The notes below the pieces were generated by a model. That model was not told the origin of the DNA. It did no database searches and saw only the letters and a list, made by a program, of their open reading frames with translations. From positions 1 to 29,865 of IMG/VR virus record IMGVR_UViG_3300034268_000028: 29,865 bases of DNA; one strand, 5' to 3'. The translations under genes and the position numbers were made by a program. Below are positions 1 to 7,906 of this stretch, one piece after another. Every line of letters starts with the position of its first letter. Positions within the stretch are counted from its first letter, which is position 1. This stretch comes from a virus.

Positions 1-1
1 C

Positions 2-1288
2 GGCTACCAGGCCGGCGACCAGCTCGTCAACCAGTCCGGGACGACCGTCGGCCGGTGGTTCGGACCGTCCGGGATCACCGGCGGCAGCTTCATCGCGGGG
101 ATCGACACGCGCACCAGCCAGATCGGGCAGCTGCTCGGCACCCTCGGCCACGAGGCCGGCTACCTCGGCGAAGAGCAGACGATCGACACCCAGACCTGGG
201 ACCGCGAGCAAAAGGCGATCAAGCAGAAAAAGGAACGCGCCACACGGATCCGGGCGTTCCTCGCACGGTCCGTCGCGCACGCCGCCACGGTCAAAAAGCA
301 GATCGAAGCGATCACGACCGGCAACCTGAAGGCGAATCTCGCGAAAGCGCTCTCACGCCAGGCGATCACGGGCCGCCGAAGCGAACTCGTCTCCCACCAG
401 TCCGGGCTGCAGGCGGAGCTGACCGCGGAGCGCCACCACCAGTCGCAGCTGATCCCGATCGAAAAGGACAGCTCCTACACCGAATCGCTGCAGACCCAGC
501 TCGCCGACGTGAAAGCCGGGATCGCAGCCGAGAGCCAGCTCGCCTCCTCGAGCAGCGCCTCGGCGGCCGTGAGCAAAGCCCGCGAAGCGCTGCTGAAGAA
601 CACCCTCAAACAGCAGCTCGCGACGGTCGCCAAGGAGAACAAACGCCTCGGCGGCTCCTCCTACACCGTCGGCACCGGCGGCCTGTACGGGACCGTCACG
701 AAACAGATCGCGGCGCTGACCGGCGACGCTCCGGGGTGGCGGACCGACTGGCACAACGCCGACACCACGCTCTACGGGGTGCACAAGACGATCGGCGAGC
801 TCGTCGCCGAACAGAACGCGCTGCCGGGGACCCGTGCGATCCAGGTCCGCACCCCCGGCGCCACCACGCCGGGCGGGAACAGCGAACAGCTGCTGCAGCT
901 GGTGCAGCAGCAGCTGCAGACCACCCAGCAGGCGCTCGCGCTCTCCCAGGCGCAGTACGCGGTGTTCCAGGGGTTCGCGCCGTTGGCGCAGGGCCGGCTC
1001 GTCGGGACGTTCGCGACCGGTATCGACCGTGTCCCCAGGACCGGCCCCGCGATCGTGCACCAGGGCGAGGTGATCCTCCCCGACCCCGACGGCCCCTACG
1101 GCAACAGGGCGGCCGCGCAGGCACGCGGCGGCAGCGGCGAGGCCAGCAAGGTCGAAATCATCCTGGCGCTCGACGATCACAACCTGCTGAAGGTCGTCAA
1201 CGCGCAGATGAACCAGAAGGCGCTGCGGATCGTCAGCGACCACGGCGGGCAGCGGGCCAGGCTGATCGCCGGCGTCACCCACGGATAG
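2..1288 (+). CDS. tape measure protein, C-terminal part (5' truncated by window)
   Basis: The frame is open from the first bases of the window to a TAG at 1286-1288, giving the last 428 residues. Most of it is helical and rich in Ala, Gln and Lys, including a Gln-rich stretch near residues 295-310, as expected of the rod-like protein that sets tail length and ends up in the tail lumen. The last 100 residues carry the pattern 'ATGIDRVPRTGPAIVHQGEVILP', the Pro-Arg-Thr-Gly / His-x-Gly-Glu signature common at the C-terminus of siphovirus tape measure proteins. The adjacent tail-tip genes fit. The stop codon TAG lies inside the GATAGT motif that precedes the next gene. The size of the missing N-terminal part cannot be judged. 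Confidence 0.82.
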   Translation, partial: GYQAGDQLVNQSGTTVGRWFGPSGITGGSFIAGIDTRTSQIGQLLGTLGHEAGYLGEEQTIDTQTWDREQKAIKQKKERATRIRAFLARSVAHAATVKKQIEAITTGNLKANLAKALSRQAITGRRSELVSHQSGLQAELTAERHHQSQLIPIEKDSSYTESLQTQLADVKAGIAAESQLASSSSASAAVSKAREALLKNTLKQQLATVAKENKRLGGSSYTVGTGGLYGTVTKQIAALTGDAPGWRTDWHNADTTLYGVHKTIGELVAEQNALPGTRAIQVRTPGATTPGGNSEQLLQLVQQQLQTTQQALALSQAQYAVFQGFAPLAQGRLVGTFATGIDRVPRTGPAIVHQGEVILPDPDGPYGNRAAAQARGGSGEASKVEIILALDDHNLLKVVNAQMNQKALRIVSDHGGQRARLIAGVTHG

Positions 1289-1297
1289 TCCGCCGGG
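1284..1297 (+). promoter_or_regulatory. GATAGT start-associated motif before tail gene
   Basis: GATAGT at 1284-1289 is followed by 8 nt and then the ATG at 1298. No Shine-Dalgarno sequence is visible. The motif contains the TAG stop of the tape measure gene. It belongs to a family of nine such sites in the window and is read as a -10-like element for a leaderless transcript. Confidence 0.6.
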
Positions 1298-3280
1298 ATG
1301 GCCCCGACGTTCACGTTCAAGCTCGGCACGCTCGACCTCTCGAGCTACTGCCGGATGAACCCAGAAGACAAGCTCGACCCCTACGGGCAGCCGTGGCTCA
1401 CCCCGGCCTTCACCGAAACCCCCTACGCAGACGGACAACCGCTGCTGTCGACAACCGTCGGTAACCGCGAGCAGGCGTGGGAGCTGTTCCTACACGAAGC
1501 GAACAAGGATCTGCTGCACCAGCTGATCAGGGAAATCAACCTGGCCGCCGCATTGCGGCCGCTGCAGGTCGAGTGGCGCGACGACGGCGCGAGCGCCTCC
1601 ACGTTCTTCGACGTGGCGTTCGTCAGGTTCGAGCCCGACTTCAACTTCCGCCGCTCCCAGCGCGGGTACGCCGCCGGGAACCTCCACATCTGGGTCAACG
1701 GGTACGGCCACACCGGCACCACACGAGTCGCCGCGACCGCGGCCGGCACGGGGATCTTCCTGTCCGTGCCGATCGCATCGCTGGGAGGCGACGCGCCGGC
1801 GCTGCTGGACACGACGATCGTCGCCGGCGCCGTGGTGCCCACGCAGGGCCGAATCGTCGCGATCGCACCGATCACGAACCCCTCCTACAGCGCGCTGATC
1901 CCCGCCGCGTCGCTCGTGGACACCCAGGGAGGCGCCACGCTTATCGGCGCCAGCGGCGCACAGGGATCCCAATACCTCGCGCTGCCCGTCAGCCCGACCG
2001 GCGGCGCGTCGGGAGTCGCCTGCCGTATCCCGCTGCAGAACCCAACCATCATGGGCGGAGACAACAGGATCCTCGCGATCGTCGACAGCAACATCAGCGG
2101 CGGAATCGGCATCACCGCGCTGGACCCCTACGGCAACAGCATGGGCGGCACCGCGGTCGCATCCACCCTCGAAGCGTGGGGCCTGGTCGACCTCGGCGTG
2201 TGTCGCCTGCCGACCGTCGGGTTCCCCACCCAGCCGAAGATCTCGATCCTCGCCGGCGCGATCTGGGCCTCCGGCGCCGCCGGCCCAGCCATCCTCGGGT
2301 CACCCGGCCTGTCGATCAACGAGATCATCTGCCTGCCGGACAAGAGCCTCACCCTGATCCTCGAGGGCGGCGCCGGCGGCACCCTCGTCTCGCGCGACGC
2401 GTTCAACCGAATCCAGACCCTCGACACCGGCCAAGACGACGTCGGGAACGCATGGCGCCCCGCACAGAACAACGCCGGCGGTGCAGGCGCCACAGGGTTC
2501 GGGCTCCTCGCCGACGGCGGGTTCCTGACCGCTAAAACGCAGCAGACAGCCACAACACTGGTGTTCGACGCCGACCGTGTGGCGGTCCTGTCTGACTCGA
2601 TGCGGATCGCGGCAAAGCCCAACTTCGCCGCCCCCGCCGGCGGCGGCTATGAGGTGCGGCTCTTCAAGGACGTTCAGGCCAGCCAGTACGTGCAGGGCCG
2701 ACTCTCAGCCTCCGGGTTCCTCTCGCTCGAGGTCGCCACCGGCGCAGGCGGCCAGGCCGGTCTCGTGCTCGCCTCGGCGCGGGTGCCGACGCTGTCCGCC
2801 GGGTTCGCGTACCGCCTCAGCCTGCAGCTCGAAGGCGCCAAGGGGTTCGTGAACCTCTCCCGCGACGACGGGGGGCCCGTGTTCGCGCCTGGCTCGATGG
2901 CACAGGCGTCTGTCGGTATCGCGTCGAACGCGGCCGTCGCCGGCGCCGGGGCGCCAGCGATTGCGCTCGCGATGCCCTCCGGTGCTGCCGCGTTCCACAC
3001 CAAGGTCCTCAGCTGGGAAGTCTCCGCAATCCCGTCGAACAGCATCGCCGCGTTCGACAGCTACCGGATCGACGGGGTGAACGTGGACAGCTACCGGACG
3101 GCGAGCAGCGGCGTGTTCGGCGGCGCGAAGCTCGTCAGCGCTCAGCGGGGCAGCTTCCCGAAGGCCGTCCCGTCGACCACCAGCGTGGCGGTGGTCTGCG
3201 TCCCGTTCGATCAGGGCGTCGCGAACGACAAGATCAGCGCGGTCGTCAGCGTGCGCGAGCGGTTCTTCTACGCGCGCTAG
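1298..3280 (+). CDS. distal-tail / minor tail protein with lectin-like C-terminal region
   Basis: 660 residues directly after the tape measure gene, the usual place of distal tail (Dit-like) proteins. The N-terminal 150 residues ('FKLGTLDLSSYCRM', later 'RFEPDFNFRRSQRGYAAGNLHIWV') look like a Dit-type beta domain. The middle and C-terminal parts are Gly/Ala-rich beta-structure; about residues 365-560 ('DAFNR...W', 'YEVRLFKD', 'YRLSLQLEGAKGFVNLSRDD') resemble a concanavalin/laminin-G-like fold often found in phage adhesion proteins. A plausible role is linking tail tube to hub and touching the cell surface. There is no upstream ribosome site; the GATAGT motif sits 8 nt before the ATG. The stop at 3278-3280 shares CTAG with the stop of the opposing gene. 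Family assignment is by pattern only. Confidence 0.7.
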   Translation: MAPTFTFKLGTLDLSSYCRMNPEDKLDPYGQPWLTPAFTETPYADGQPLLSTTVGNREQAWELFLHEANKDLLHQLIREINLAAALRPLQVEWRDDGASASTFFDVAFVRFEPDFNFRRSQRGYAAGNLHIWVNGYGHTGTTRVAATAAGTGIFLSVPIASLGGDAPALLDTTIVAGAVVPTQGRIVAIAPITNPSYSALIPAASLVDTQGGATLIGASGAQGSQYLALPVSPTGGASGVACRIPLQNPTIMGGDNRILAIVDSNISGGIGITALDPYGNSMGGTAVASTLEAWGLVDLGVCRLPTVGFPTQPKISILAGAIWASGAAGPAILGSPGLSINEIICLPDKSLTLILEGGAGGTLVSRDAFNRIQTLDTGQDDVGNAWRPAQNNAGGAGATGFGLLADGGFLTAKTQQTATTLVFDADRVAVLSDSMRIAAKPNFAAPAGGGYEVRLFKDVQASQYVQGRLSASGFLSLEVATGAGGQAGLVLASARVPTLSAGFAYRLSLQLEGAKGFVNLSRDDGGPVFAPGSMAQASVGIASNAAVAGAGAPAIALAMPSGAAAFHTKVLSWEVSAIPSNSIAAFDSYRIDGVNVDSYRTASSGVFGGAKLVSAQRGSFPKAVPSTTSVAVVCVPFDQGVANDKISAVVSVRERFFYAR

Positions 3281-3588
3281 GCGTCGGTCGGGAAAGCGAC
3301 CGTCGTGGTGCCGCGGCGGGTGAGGTGCGCGGTGGCCCACGCTTCATACACCGGGGGCGGCCCGTCGAACGTGATCCCGAAGTTCGCGGCGGGCGTCGCG
3401 AACGCGCACGTGACGGCGGTGCGCGTCTGACGGTGACACGCTGCGGTCGTGGTGCCGGGGCCGGCGGCCTGCTCGATCGCTTGGCGGGCGCGGGTGACAG
3501 AGAGCCGTTTGGGTTGGGATGCCGCAGCGGGTGAGGCGGCGAGGAGCAGTGCGGCGGCGGCGAGGATGACGGGGGTCGGCTTGCGCAT
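3277..3588 (-). CDS. small secreted protein, moron-like
   Basis: A 103-residue protein encoded against the tail operon. It begins with a clear Sec signal peptide (Arg-Lys, a long Ala/Leu stretch, then 'ASPAAAS'), followed by about 78 mature residues with two Cys ('ACHRQ' and 'VTCAF') that could form a disulfide. A similar layout occurs in the protein at 10855-11184, so the two may be distant paralogues. The gene has its own sigma-70-type promoter, whose -10 lies 6 nt before the ATG, so the mRNA should be leaderless. An inverted, independently promoted gene inside a late operon is the classic picture of a moron expressed from a prophage, perhaps altering the host surface. No family is recognised. 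Its stop overlaps the opposing stop within one CTAG. Confidence 0.7.
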   Translation of the reverse strand: MRKPTPVILAAAALLLAASPAAASQPKRLSVTRARQAIEQAAGPGTTTAACHRQTRTAVTCAFATPAANFGITFDGPPPVYEAWATAHLTRRGTTTVAFPTDA

Positions 3589-3594
3589 GAGCGG

Positions 3595-3623
3595 ACCATA
3601 GCCCGGGGGGTTGACGGCGTCAA
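3595..3623 (-). promoter_or_regulatory. sigma-70-type leaderless promoter of secreted protein
   Basis: Read on the minus strand: TTGACG (3623-3618), 17-nt spacer, TATGGT (3600-3595), 6 nt, then the ATG at 3588. Hexamers and spacing are near consensus, and the spacing to ATG puts the transcription start at or beside the start codon. No Shine-Dalgarno is present. Confidence 0.75.
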
Positions 3624-3624
3624 G
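3610..3624. promoter_or_regulatory. palindromic operator candidate TTGACGGCGTCAA
   Basis: TTGAC-GGC-GTCAA is a 5-bp inverted repeat that includes the -35 box of the secreted-protein promoter. Near-identical palindromes occur at 28857-28871 (TTGACGGTGTCAA) and, on the minus strand, at 28243-28257 (GTTGACGGCGTTAAC), each next to a separately expressed gene. This suggests a shared repressor site. Confidence 0.55.
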
Positions 3625-3648
3625 GGCCGTCGACGTATAGGCCGCCCG

Positions 3649-3661
3649 GATAGTCGCCGGC
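3649..3661 (+). promoter_or_regulatory. GATAGT start-associated motif before tail hub gene
   Basis: GATAGTCGCCGGC runs straight into the ATG at 3662, leaving 7 nt between the hexamer and the start codon. This is one of two perfect copies of the consensus (the other is at 21602). No Shine-Dalgarno is present. Confidence 0.65.
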
Positions 3662-5284
3662 ATGACGCTGATCGACCGTCCCAGGATGCAGGTGCTCGCC
3701 GGCGGCCGCGACATCACCGACCGGTGCGACAGCATCACGTTCAGCGCGGTGGACCGGGGCGGCTTCGAGATCGCCACGCTGGGGCTCCCCTCGGCGGACC
3801 GGCCGACGAAGGGCACCAGGATCACGATCCGCCAGGGCCTCGAGGTCGCATGGGACGGTCGGGTCGCGGAGCTCGTCGACCACTCCGTCCACGGCCGGGC
3901 GACCAAGACCACGGGCTGCGAGGGGTGGCAGGCGCTGCTGAAGGAGAACCCGTACCAGATGATCTACGTCGACCGGGACCTGTCGCAGTGGCACGGGCCG
4001 AGCGTCGGGCGCCAGATCGCGCTGACTCAAGGTCACTACCAGCAGGGCAGCACGAATGTGGCGAGTGACCAGACGGAAAACGTGCCGGCTCTCATCCAGC
4101 AGATTCAGGGCGACTGGGCCGAACCGTGGAAACCGATCGTCGATAGCTGGTACGACGCAGGGCCCGGGAACGCGATCGCCGCGATCTACCACGCGCTGTC
4201 GCTGCTGAACGCGCCCGGCGGCACCTGGCAGGAGTTCATAAAGACCTGTGGCGACGACCAGGCCGGCAGCGTCGACAGCAGCGTCAACCTAAACACTGCG
4301 GGTGGCGGCGACACGTCGTACTTCAACTCCACCAAAGGGTTCCGGTACGCCAACCTCGTCCACGTCAACGAAGGCACGCCCGGCGGTGGGGCAGGCGCGG
4401 TCGCCACCGCGATCTGGAAGAACCTCGCCGTCTACGGGACCCACGGCCTGACCGGCCGCGGGGACAACCCCGTCGGCCTCTACCCCTCCGACATCGCCCG
4501 GCACGCACTCGCGCAGGTCGCCGGCATCCAGGGAGGGGTGTTCCTCGACAGCACGGGCTACATCGCTCCCCATGTCGTCTACCGGGGGCCGACGGACCCG
4601 GCGGACGTGATCAACGACATGGCGAAGCTGATGGGCTGGACGTGGGGCGTGTGGGAGCCCGCGACGATCCTCGGCAGCGAACCGCGGCTCGACTTCCGCC
4701 CGCCCCCGACCGACGCGACCTGCGTCATCTCGAAGGCGGAGTGCGACGAACTCGACATCACCAGCAGGCTCGGCGACCTGTACGACACCTGCGTCGTCTC
4801 CTACACCGACGCCGGCGGGACGAGTGGCGAGGTGACCGTCACGGTCGCGAACCCGCAGCTGTATGAAGCGACCGGCGGGAAAGGTCGGACGTTGAAGCTC
4901 GAAGGTGGCCTGACAGACGAAGCCGGTGCGCGGACGCTCGGGCTGTTCGCGCTGCAGCTCGCGCAGGTCGCCTCCAGGGGCGCCGGGCAGGCGACGCTCC
5001 CTGTCGCGGTCCGCCTAGCGAACGGTGCGTCGAAGCCGTCGTGTCTGCTGAGGCCGGGGATCGACCGGATCCGGATTACCGACCTCGTCGACGGCGGGCC
5101 GCTACTCGAACAAGGCACCGCGCGCCGTGACGTGTTCCGGATCTCGAGGGTCGAAACGACCGTGTCGAAGGACGGCTCCCCCAACACCCGCGTGGAACTG
5201 GACCTGGGGACGAACCTGCTGGAGACGCTGCAGGCGCGGCTGGCGCTCTCGGCGGGGGTGGTGGGGTCGGGCGCCGTCGGATAG
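3662..5284 (+). CDS. tail hub / baseplate-like minor tail protein
   Basis: 540 residues. The N-terminal segment ('RMQVLAGGRDITDRCDSITFSAVDRGGFEIATL') and the following 'GTRITIRQGLEVAWDGRVAEL' resemble the gp27-like hub domain of tail-associated proteins. The C-terminal part ('LLRPGIDRIRITDLVDG...RDVFRISRVETTVSKDG') matches the way such hub proteins end. The likely role is the trimeric hub at the tail tip below the distal tail protein. A Gly/Asn-rich insert lies around residues 200-260. Position between the tail protein and the lysis genes supports the call. The stop TAG (5282-5284) is embedded in the GATAGT motif of the next gene, the same arrangement as at 1286. Confidence 0.7.
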   Translation: MTLIDRPRMQVLAGGRDITDRCDSITFSAVDRGGFEIATLGLPSADRPTKGTRITIRQGLEVAWDGRVAELVDHSVHGRATKTTGCEGWQALLKENPYQMIYVDRDLSQWHGPSVGRQIALTQGHYQQGSTNVASDQTENVPALIQQIQGDWAEPWKPIVDSWYDAGPGNAIAAIYHALSLLNAPGGTWQEFIKTCGDDQAGSVDSSVNLNTAGGGDTSYFNSTKGFRYANLVHVNEGTPGGGAGAVATAIWKNLAVYGTHGLTGRGDNPVGLYPSDIARHALAQVAGIQGGVFLDSTGYIAPHVVYRGPTDPADVINDMAKLMGWTWGVWEPATILGSEPRLDFRPPPTDATCVISKAECDELDITSRLGDLYDTCVVSYTDAGGTSGEVTVTVANPQLYEATGGKGRTLKLEGGLTDEAGARTLGLFALQLAQVASRGAGQATLPVAVRLANGASKPSCLLRPGIDRIRITDLVDGGPLLEQGTARRDVFRISRVETTVSKDGSPNTRVELDLGTNLLETLQARLALSAGVVGSGAVG

Positions 5285-5291
5285 TCGGCGC
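5280..5291 (+). promoter_or_regulatory. GATAGT start-associated motif before holin gene
   Basis: GATAGT at 5280-5285, then 6 nt to the ATG at 5292, the shortest spacing in the set. It contains the TAG stop of the hub gene. If this is a promoter, the lysis genes can be transcribed separately from the tail genes. Confidence 0.6.
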
Positions 5292-5501
5292 ATGAGCTCA
5301 ATCGTCAAGACCATCAACCGGGTCCTCGGACTCGTGGGTGTCGGGCCGCTCTCGCAGAAGCTGGTCGTGCAGGTCATCACCTCCGGGCTGACCTACGCCG
5401 CCGTGCAGCTGCTGCCGCTCGGGATCAGCCAGGAACTGAACGGGCTGATCGTGCTCGTCGCCGGCCTGGTCGCGCACTACCTCGTCCCAGAAGGCTCGTG
5501 A
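5292..5501 (+). CDS. putative holin
   Basis: 69 residues with two hydrophobic segments ('LVVQVITSGLTYAAVQLLPLGI' and 'LNGLIVLVAGLVAHYLV') joined by a short polar turn, and an amphipathic N-terminus. Small size, two predicted membrane spans and position directly before an endolysin gene suit a holin, which would permeabilise the membrane at the end of infection. The N-terminal start is fixed by the GATAGT motif 6 nt upstream. The stop TGA (5499-5501) overlaps the GTG of the endolysin gene. The family is not identified; some phages have non-holin membrane proteins at this place. Confidence 0.65.
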   Translation: MSSIVKTINRVLGLVGVGPLSQKLVVQVITSGLTYAAVQLLPLGISQELNGLIVLVAGLVAHYLVPEGS

Positions 5502-5515
5502 GGCTCCGCCTCACG
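5497..5515 (+). promoter_or_regulatory. hairpin covering holin stop and endolysin start
   Basis: CGTGAGGC-TCC-GCCTCACG is a perfect 8-bp stem with a 3-nt loop. The 5' arm holds the endolysin GTG (5498-5500) and the holin TGA (5499-5501). Free mRNA would hide the lysin start, while a ribosome ending holin translation would open it, giving strict translational coupling. Confidence 0.6.
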
Positions 5516-6394
5516 CTGCTCGCGCTGCTGCTCGTCGCCCTCGTGGCGGCCAGCAGCAGCCCCTCAGCAGCCGCCAGCTGCGCACGCCGCTCCGCCGCGA
5601 GCACCGCCTGCGTCGGTGCCGGTGAAGCGCGCCCCGGCGGCCCGCCGATCGCGAAAGCGTCACCAACACCGCAAGGCATCGACATCTCCAACTGGCAGGG
5701 CGTGCCGAACTTCCACGCCGCGCGCGCCGCCGGGCTCCGGTTCGTGATCATCCAGACCAACGACGGGTTCTTCCGCAACCCGTTCTTCTGGCTGCAGGCG
5801 GCCGCCGCGAACAACGCCGGGATCCCCTGGGGCACCTACACGTTCATCGAGGGAGCCGACCCGGTCGGCCAGGCGCAGATCGCGCTCTCGATGGCGGCGG
5901 GCCACGGCCGCAAGCTCGGCGTATGGGCCGACGCCGAGAAGTCTGCCGCCTACCCCGTCACCTGCGCCTACGTCCGGCACGTGCAGGCCGCCGGCGTCCA
6001 CATCTACGGCGTGTATGGCTCCCCCGGCACCTACCGCGGCGGCCGCTGCCCCGGCTGGGACTGGCCCGCAATATGGTTCGGCCCCGCCCGTCCGCTGCCC
6101 GGCTACCCGGCGAGCGCGACCAAGCTGCACCAGTGGTGCGGCACCTGCCACGTCCCCTGGTACGGCGGCGAACTGGACCGTGACGAATCCCTCGGCCTGC
6201 TGTCGCTCGCCGCGCCCGCGCCGACCCGCGCGCAGCTCCGCGCGAAAGCCGTGCGCGAAGCCGGTGTGCTCTTGGCCGACCTACACCGCCACGGCTGCTT
6301 CCACGTCCACGGCCGCCACGCCTACCCGCTCTGCCCCCGGTGGGGGCAGCTCTGGCGGCACTGGCAGCACGAAGCACACCGGCTCTCGACCTAG
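5498..6394 (+). CDS. endolysin, GH25-type lysozyme with signal peptide
   Basis: 298 residues. The first 27 form a Sec-type signal peptide (Arg-x-Arg, then a Leu/Ala run). From about residue 60 the order of motifs is that of glycoside hydrolase family 25: 'GIDISNWQG', a 'FVIIQTNDG' strand, 'GTYTFIEG', then 'LGVWADAEKS' with the Asp-x-Glu pair as the probable catalytic acids, and 'IYGVYGSPGTY'. It should cleave the MurNAc-GlcNAc bond of peptidoglycan. The C-terminal 60 residues are His/Cys-rich and may bind the wall. The signal peptide means export could be host Sec-dependent, leaving the holin to trigger activity. GTG start by overlap with the holin stop; the start lies inside a strong hairpin. 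Confidence 0.85.
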   Translation: MRLRLTLLALLLVALVAASSSPSAAASCARRSAASTACVGAGEARPGGPPIAKASPTPQGIDISNWQGVPNFHAARAAGLRFVIIQTNDGFFRNPFFWLQAAAANNAGIPWGTYTFIEGADPVGQAQIALSMAAGHGRKLGVWADAEKSAAYPVTCAYVRHVQAAGVHIYGVYGSPGTYRGGRCPGWDWPAIWFGPARPLPGYPASATKLHQWCGTCHVPWYGGELDRDESLGLLSLAAPAPTRAQLRAKAVREAGVLLADLHRHGCFHVHGRHAYPLCPRWGQLWRHWQHEAHRLST

Positions 6395-6404
6395 GGGCGC
6401 GCGT

Positions 6405-6875
6405 ATGCCGGTGGAGGAGGTCACCGCCCCGCTCACGCGCCGCCAGATGCAGGTCATGGAGCTACTCGTCGCCGGCAACACCTACCAGCAGGCCGCCGCC
6501 GAGCTCGGGCTGAGCCGCTCCACGGTCCGCTCCTACGTCCACCAGTCCTACCTGAAGCTGGGCGTCGGGAGCATCGGGCCCGCGCTGCTGCGGATGCAGG
6601 AGCTCGGCTGGATGGCCCAGCCCGAGCCGCCGCCGAAAGACCCGTGCAAGGTCGGCGGGGAAGTCGTCGACTACTACCCCGACCTCGAGCCGCTCACCCC
6701 CGCCCAGCGGCTGTACCTGCAGGCGTTCGACCGGTACCTCGCCGCGCCCGCAGACAGCCCCGAAGAGGACCGGGCCCGGAGTGAGATGCGGTACATGCTC
6801 GGCGCGATGTACATCGAGCGAGACCTGCGGCCCACGGGCGCACAGGTCGGGCCGGCGCACCGATGCGCTGCCTGA
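6405..6875 (+). CDS. LuxR/GerE-type HTH protein
   Basis: 156 residues. Residues 8-55 ('LTRRQMQVMELLVAGNTYQQAAAELGLSRSTVRSYVHQSYLKLGV') follow the LuxR/GerE DNA-binding pattern closely, including the Thr-Val recognition helix and the final Lys-Leu-Gly-Val. There is no receiver or autoinducer domain; the rest is acidic with a 'LTPAQRLYLQAFDRYLAAP' helix. A small phage-encoded transcription regulator at the boundary of late and early genes is likely, perhaps switching expression. The ATG at 6405 follows the endolysin stop by 10 nt with a weak AGGGG upstream. What it binds is unknown. Confidence 0.7.
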   Translation: MPVEEVTAPLTRRQMQVMELLVAGNTYQQAAAELGLSRSTVRSYVHQSYLKLGVGSIGPALLRMQELGWMAQPEPPPKDPCKVGGEVVDYYPDLEPLTPAQRLYLQAFDRYLAAPADSPEEDRARSEMRYMLGAMYIERDLRPTGAQVGPAHRCAA

Positions 6876-6985
6876 GACGCCGCCGCCACGAGCGGCGGCT
6901 GCGCGCCGCGCGCGCGGCGTGCGGGTTCTCGCCGCTCAGCCTCGCGATCGCCGAACGCTTCCTCGAGGCCTACCTCCGCGGCTAG
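6863..6985 (+). CDS. small basic ORF, 40 residues
   Basis: The ATG at 6863 overlaps the end of the LuxR-type gene by 13 nt and the frame ends at TAG 6983-6985. The product is extremely Arg-rich at the N-terminus ('CLRRRRHERRLRAARAACGF') followed by a short helix. The final helix ('LSLAIAERFLEAYLRG') looks protein-like. No family is recognised. It could also be an untranslated tail. Confidence 0.4.
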   Translation: MRCLRRRRHERRLRAARAACGFSPLSLAIAERFLEAYLRG

Positions 6986-7039
6986 ACGGCTCGCCGGCGG
7001 TTTCTGTCGCTAGTTGCGGGTGCACGGCGTCCAACGGTC

Positions 7040-7069
7040 TTGACTTCCGTCCGAAGGCAGGAGTACGGT
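7040..7069 (+). promoter_or_regulatory. early promoter before XRE-type regulator
   Basis: TTGACT (7040-7045), 18-nt spacer, TACGGT (7064-7069). Transcription would start near 7076, leaving a leader of about 47 nt with a strong GAGGAGGAG ribosome site before the GTG at 7123. This contrasts with the leaderless late genes. The rest of 6986-7122 holds nothing else recognisable. Confidence 0.6.
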
Positions 7070-7122
7070 AGCCGAAACTCGAAGTAACCCACACGTCGTA
7101 ACCCTCCGAGGAGGAGCCCTAA

Positions 7123-7623
7123 GTGCCACGCCCCGTAGTCCTGCCGCGCGAAGAGATGACCCCCCTCGGCGAGATCCTCGCCGACCGAGGCATCAGCCCT
7201 CGCGCCCTCGGCGAAGCGATCGCGATCGCCGAGCGCCGGACAACCCGGATCGAAACCGCGCTCATCAACCGGTGGATCTGGGGGCACTCACAACCCTCCG
7301 AGCTCCGACGGCGCCTCATCGCGGGGATGCTCAAAATCCCCCTCGACGACCTCTTCCCGCCCCAGCCGCGCGCGCCCCGCAAACCACGTCAGCGCCCGCC
7401 GCACTCTCCAGCTGACCAGCAGATCCTCCAGGCCGCCGCCGAGCTGCAAGACGACGCGCTCGACTCCGTCGCCGACGCCGCCCGCCACCTGATCCGCGCG
7501 GTCTCCCAGGAGACCCTCCCCGCGACCAGCGCCGCGGTACGTTCCATCGATTATCGAGCGCAGCGCAAGGCCAACCGCCAGCGCCCCGCTCGACCCGATC
7601 TCCCGACCCGCAAGGCCGCATGA
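7123..7623 (+). CDS. XRE/Cro-C1-like HTH regulator
   Basis: 166 residues. Residues 13-70 ('TPLGEILADRGISPRALGEAI' and 'INRWIWGHSQPSELRRRLIAGMLKIPLDDLF') form a Cro/C1-type helix-turn-helix, with the typical 'I..W..G...P' and final 'L.I....LF'. The C-terminal half is a charged helix and a basic tail. It is first in the early block, behind its own promoter and with a strong Shine-Dalgarno, so it is a candidate for the phage repressor or early regulator that binds the palindromic operators. A strong hairpin follows its stop, which fits expression as a single unit. Direct evidence for repressor function is absent. Confidence 0.68.
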   Translation: MPRPVVLPREEMTPLGEILADRGISPRALGEAIAIAERRTTRIETALINRWIWGHSQPSELRRRLIAGMLKIPLDDLFPPQPRAPRKPRQRPPHSPADQQILQAAAELQDDALDSVADAARHLIRAVSQETLPATSAAVRSIDYRAQRKANRQRPARPDLPTRKAA

Positions 7624-7642
7624 CCTGTCGGGCCAAGAAAAA

Positions 7643-7684
7643 GGCCGGGCGTCCCGGAGGCGTCACAGCCCGGGACACCCGGCC
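7643..7684 (+). terminator. strong hairpin after XRE gene
   Basis: Arms 7643-7657 and 7670-7684 pair over 15 positions with one mismatch and a 12-nt loop, starting 20 nt after the stop at 7623. There is no T-tract. Most simply a terminator or attenuator between the regulator and the replication genes. The following 7685-7906 shows a possible GTG-initiated N-terminal extension of the next gene (from 7751) and another small stem near 7855-7885, but no clear gene. Confidence 0.5.
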
Positions 7685-7906
7685 ACAAAGATTGCCGTCC
7701 GCGACGACCCACCGCCCGGACGGCGCGACCTGCGAAGAGGAAGCTCGCAAGTGGCAACCAGCCTACTAGCCGGCCACGCCCCGTCAACCCGGGGACACAC
7801 CGATTTCACCCGCTCCCACCGGACAGACGGGAGCAACGTCGTACCCATAAAAAAGCGCTCGCACGGCCAGCACCGTCGAGCGCAAGACCCAAGGAGACAC
7901 ACCTCC

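Noticed and set aside
884-925. Palindromic CTGCAGCTG-rich segment in the tape measure gene
   Set aside because: Explained by repeated CAG/CTG codons for Gln and Leu in a helical repeat; no sign of a regulatory role.
353-1438. Long reverse-strand open frame of 361 codons over the tape measure gene
   Set aside because: Gly/Arg/Val-rich composition typical of antisense frames in GC-rich DNA; the plus-strand frame has clear tape measure features.
1477-2535. 352-codon plus-strand frame within the distal tail gene
   Set aside because: Arg/Pro/His-rich, no ribosome site or start motif; a shadow of the 1298-3280 gene.
5425-6151. Reverse-strand frames opposite the endolysin gene
   Set aside because: Low-complexity Ala/Gly/Arg antisense translations with no expression signals.
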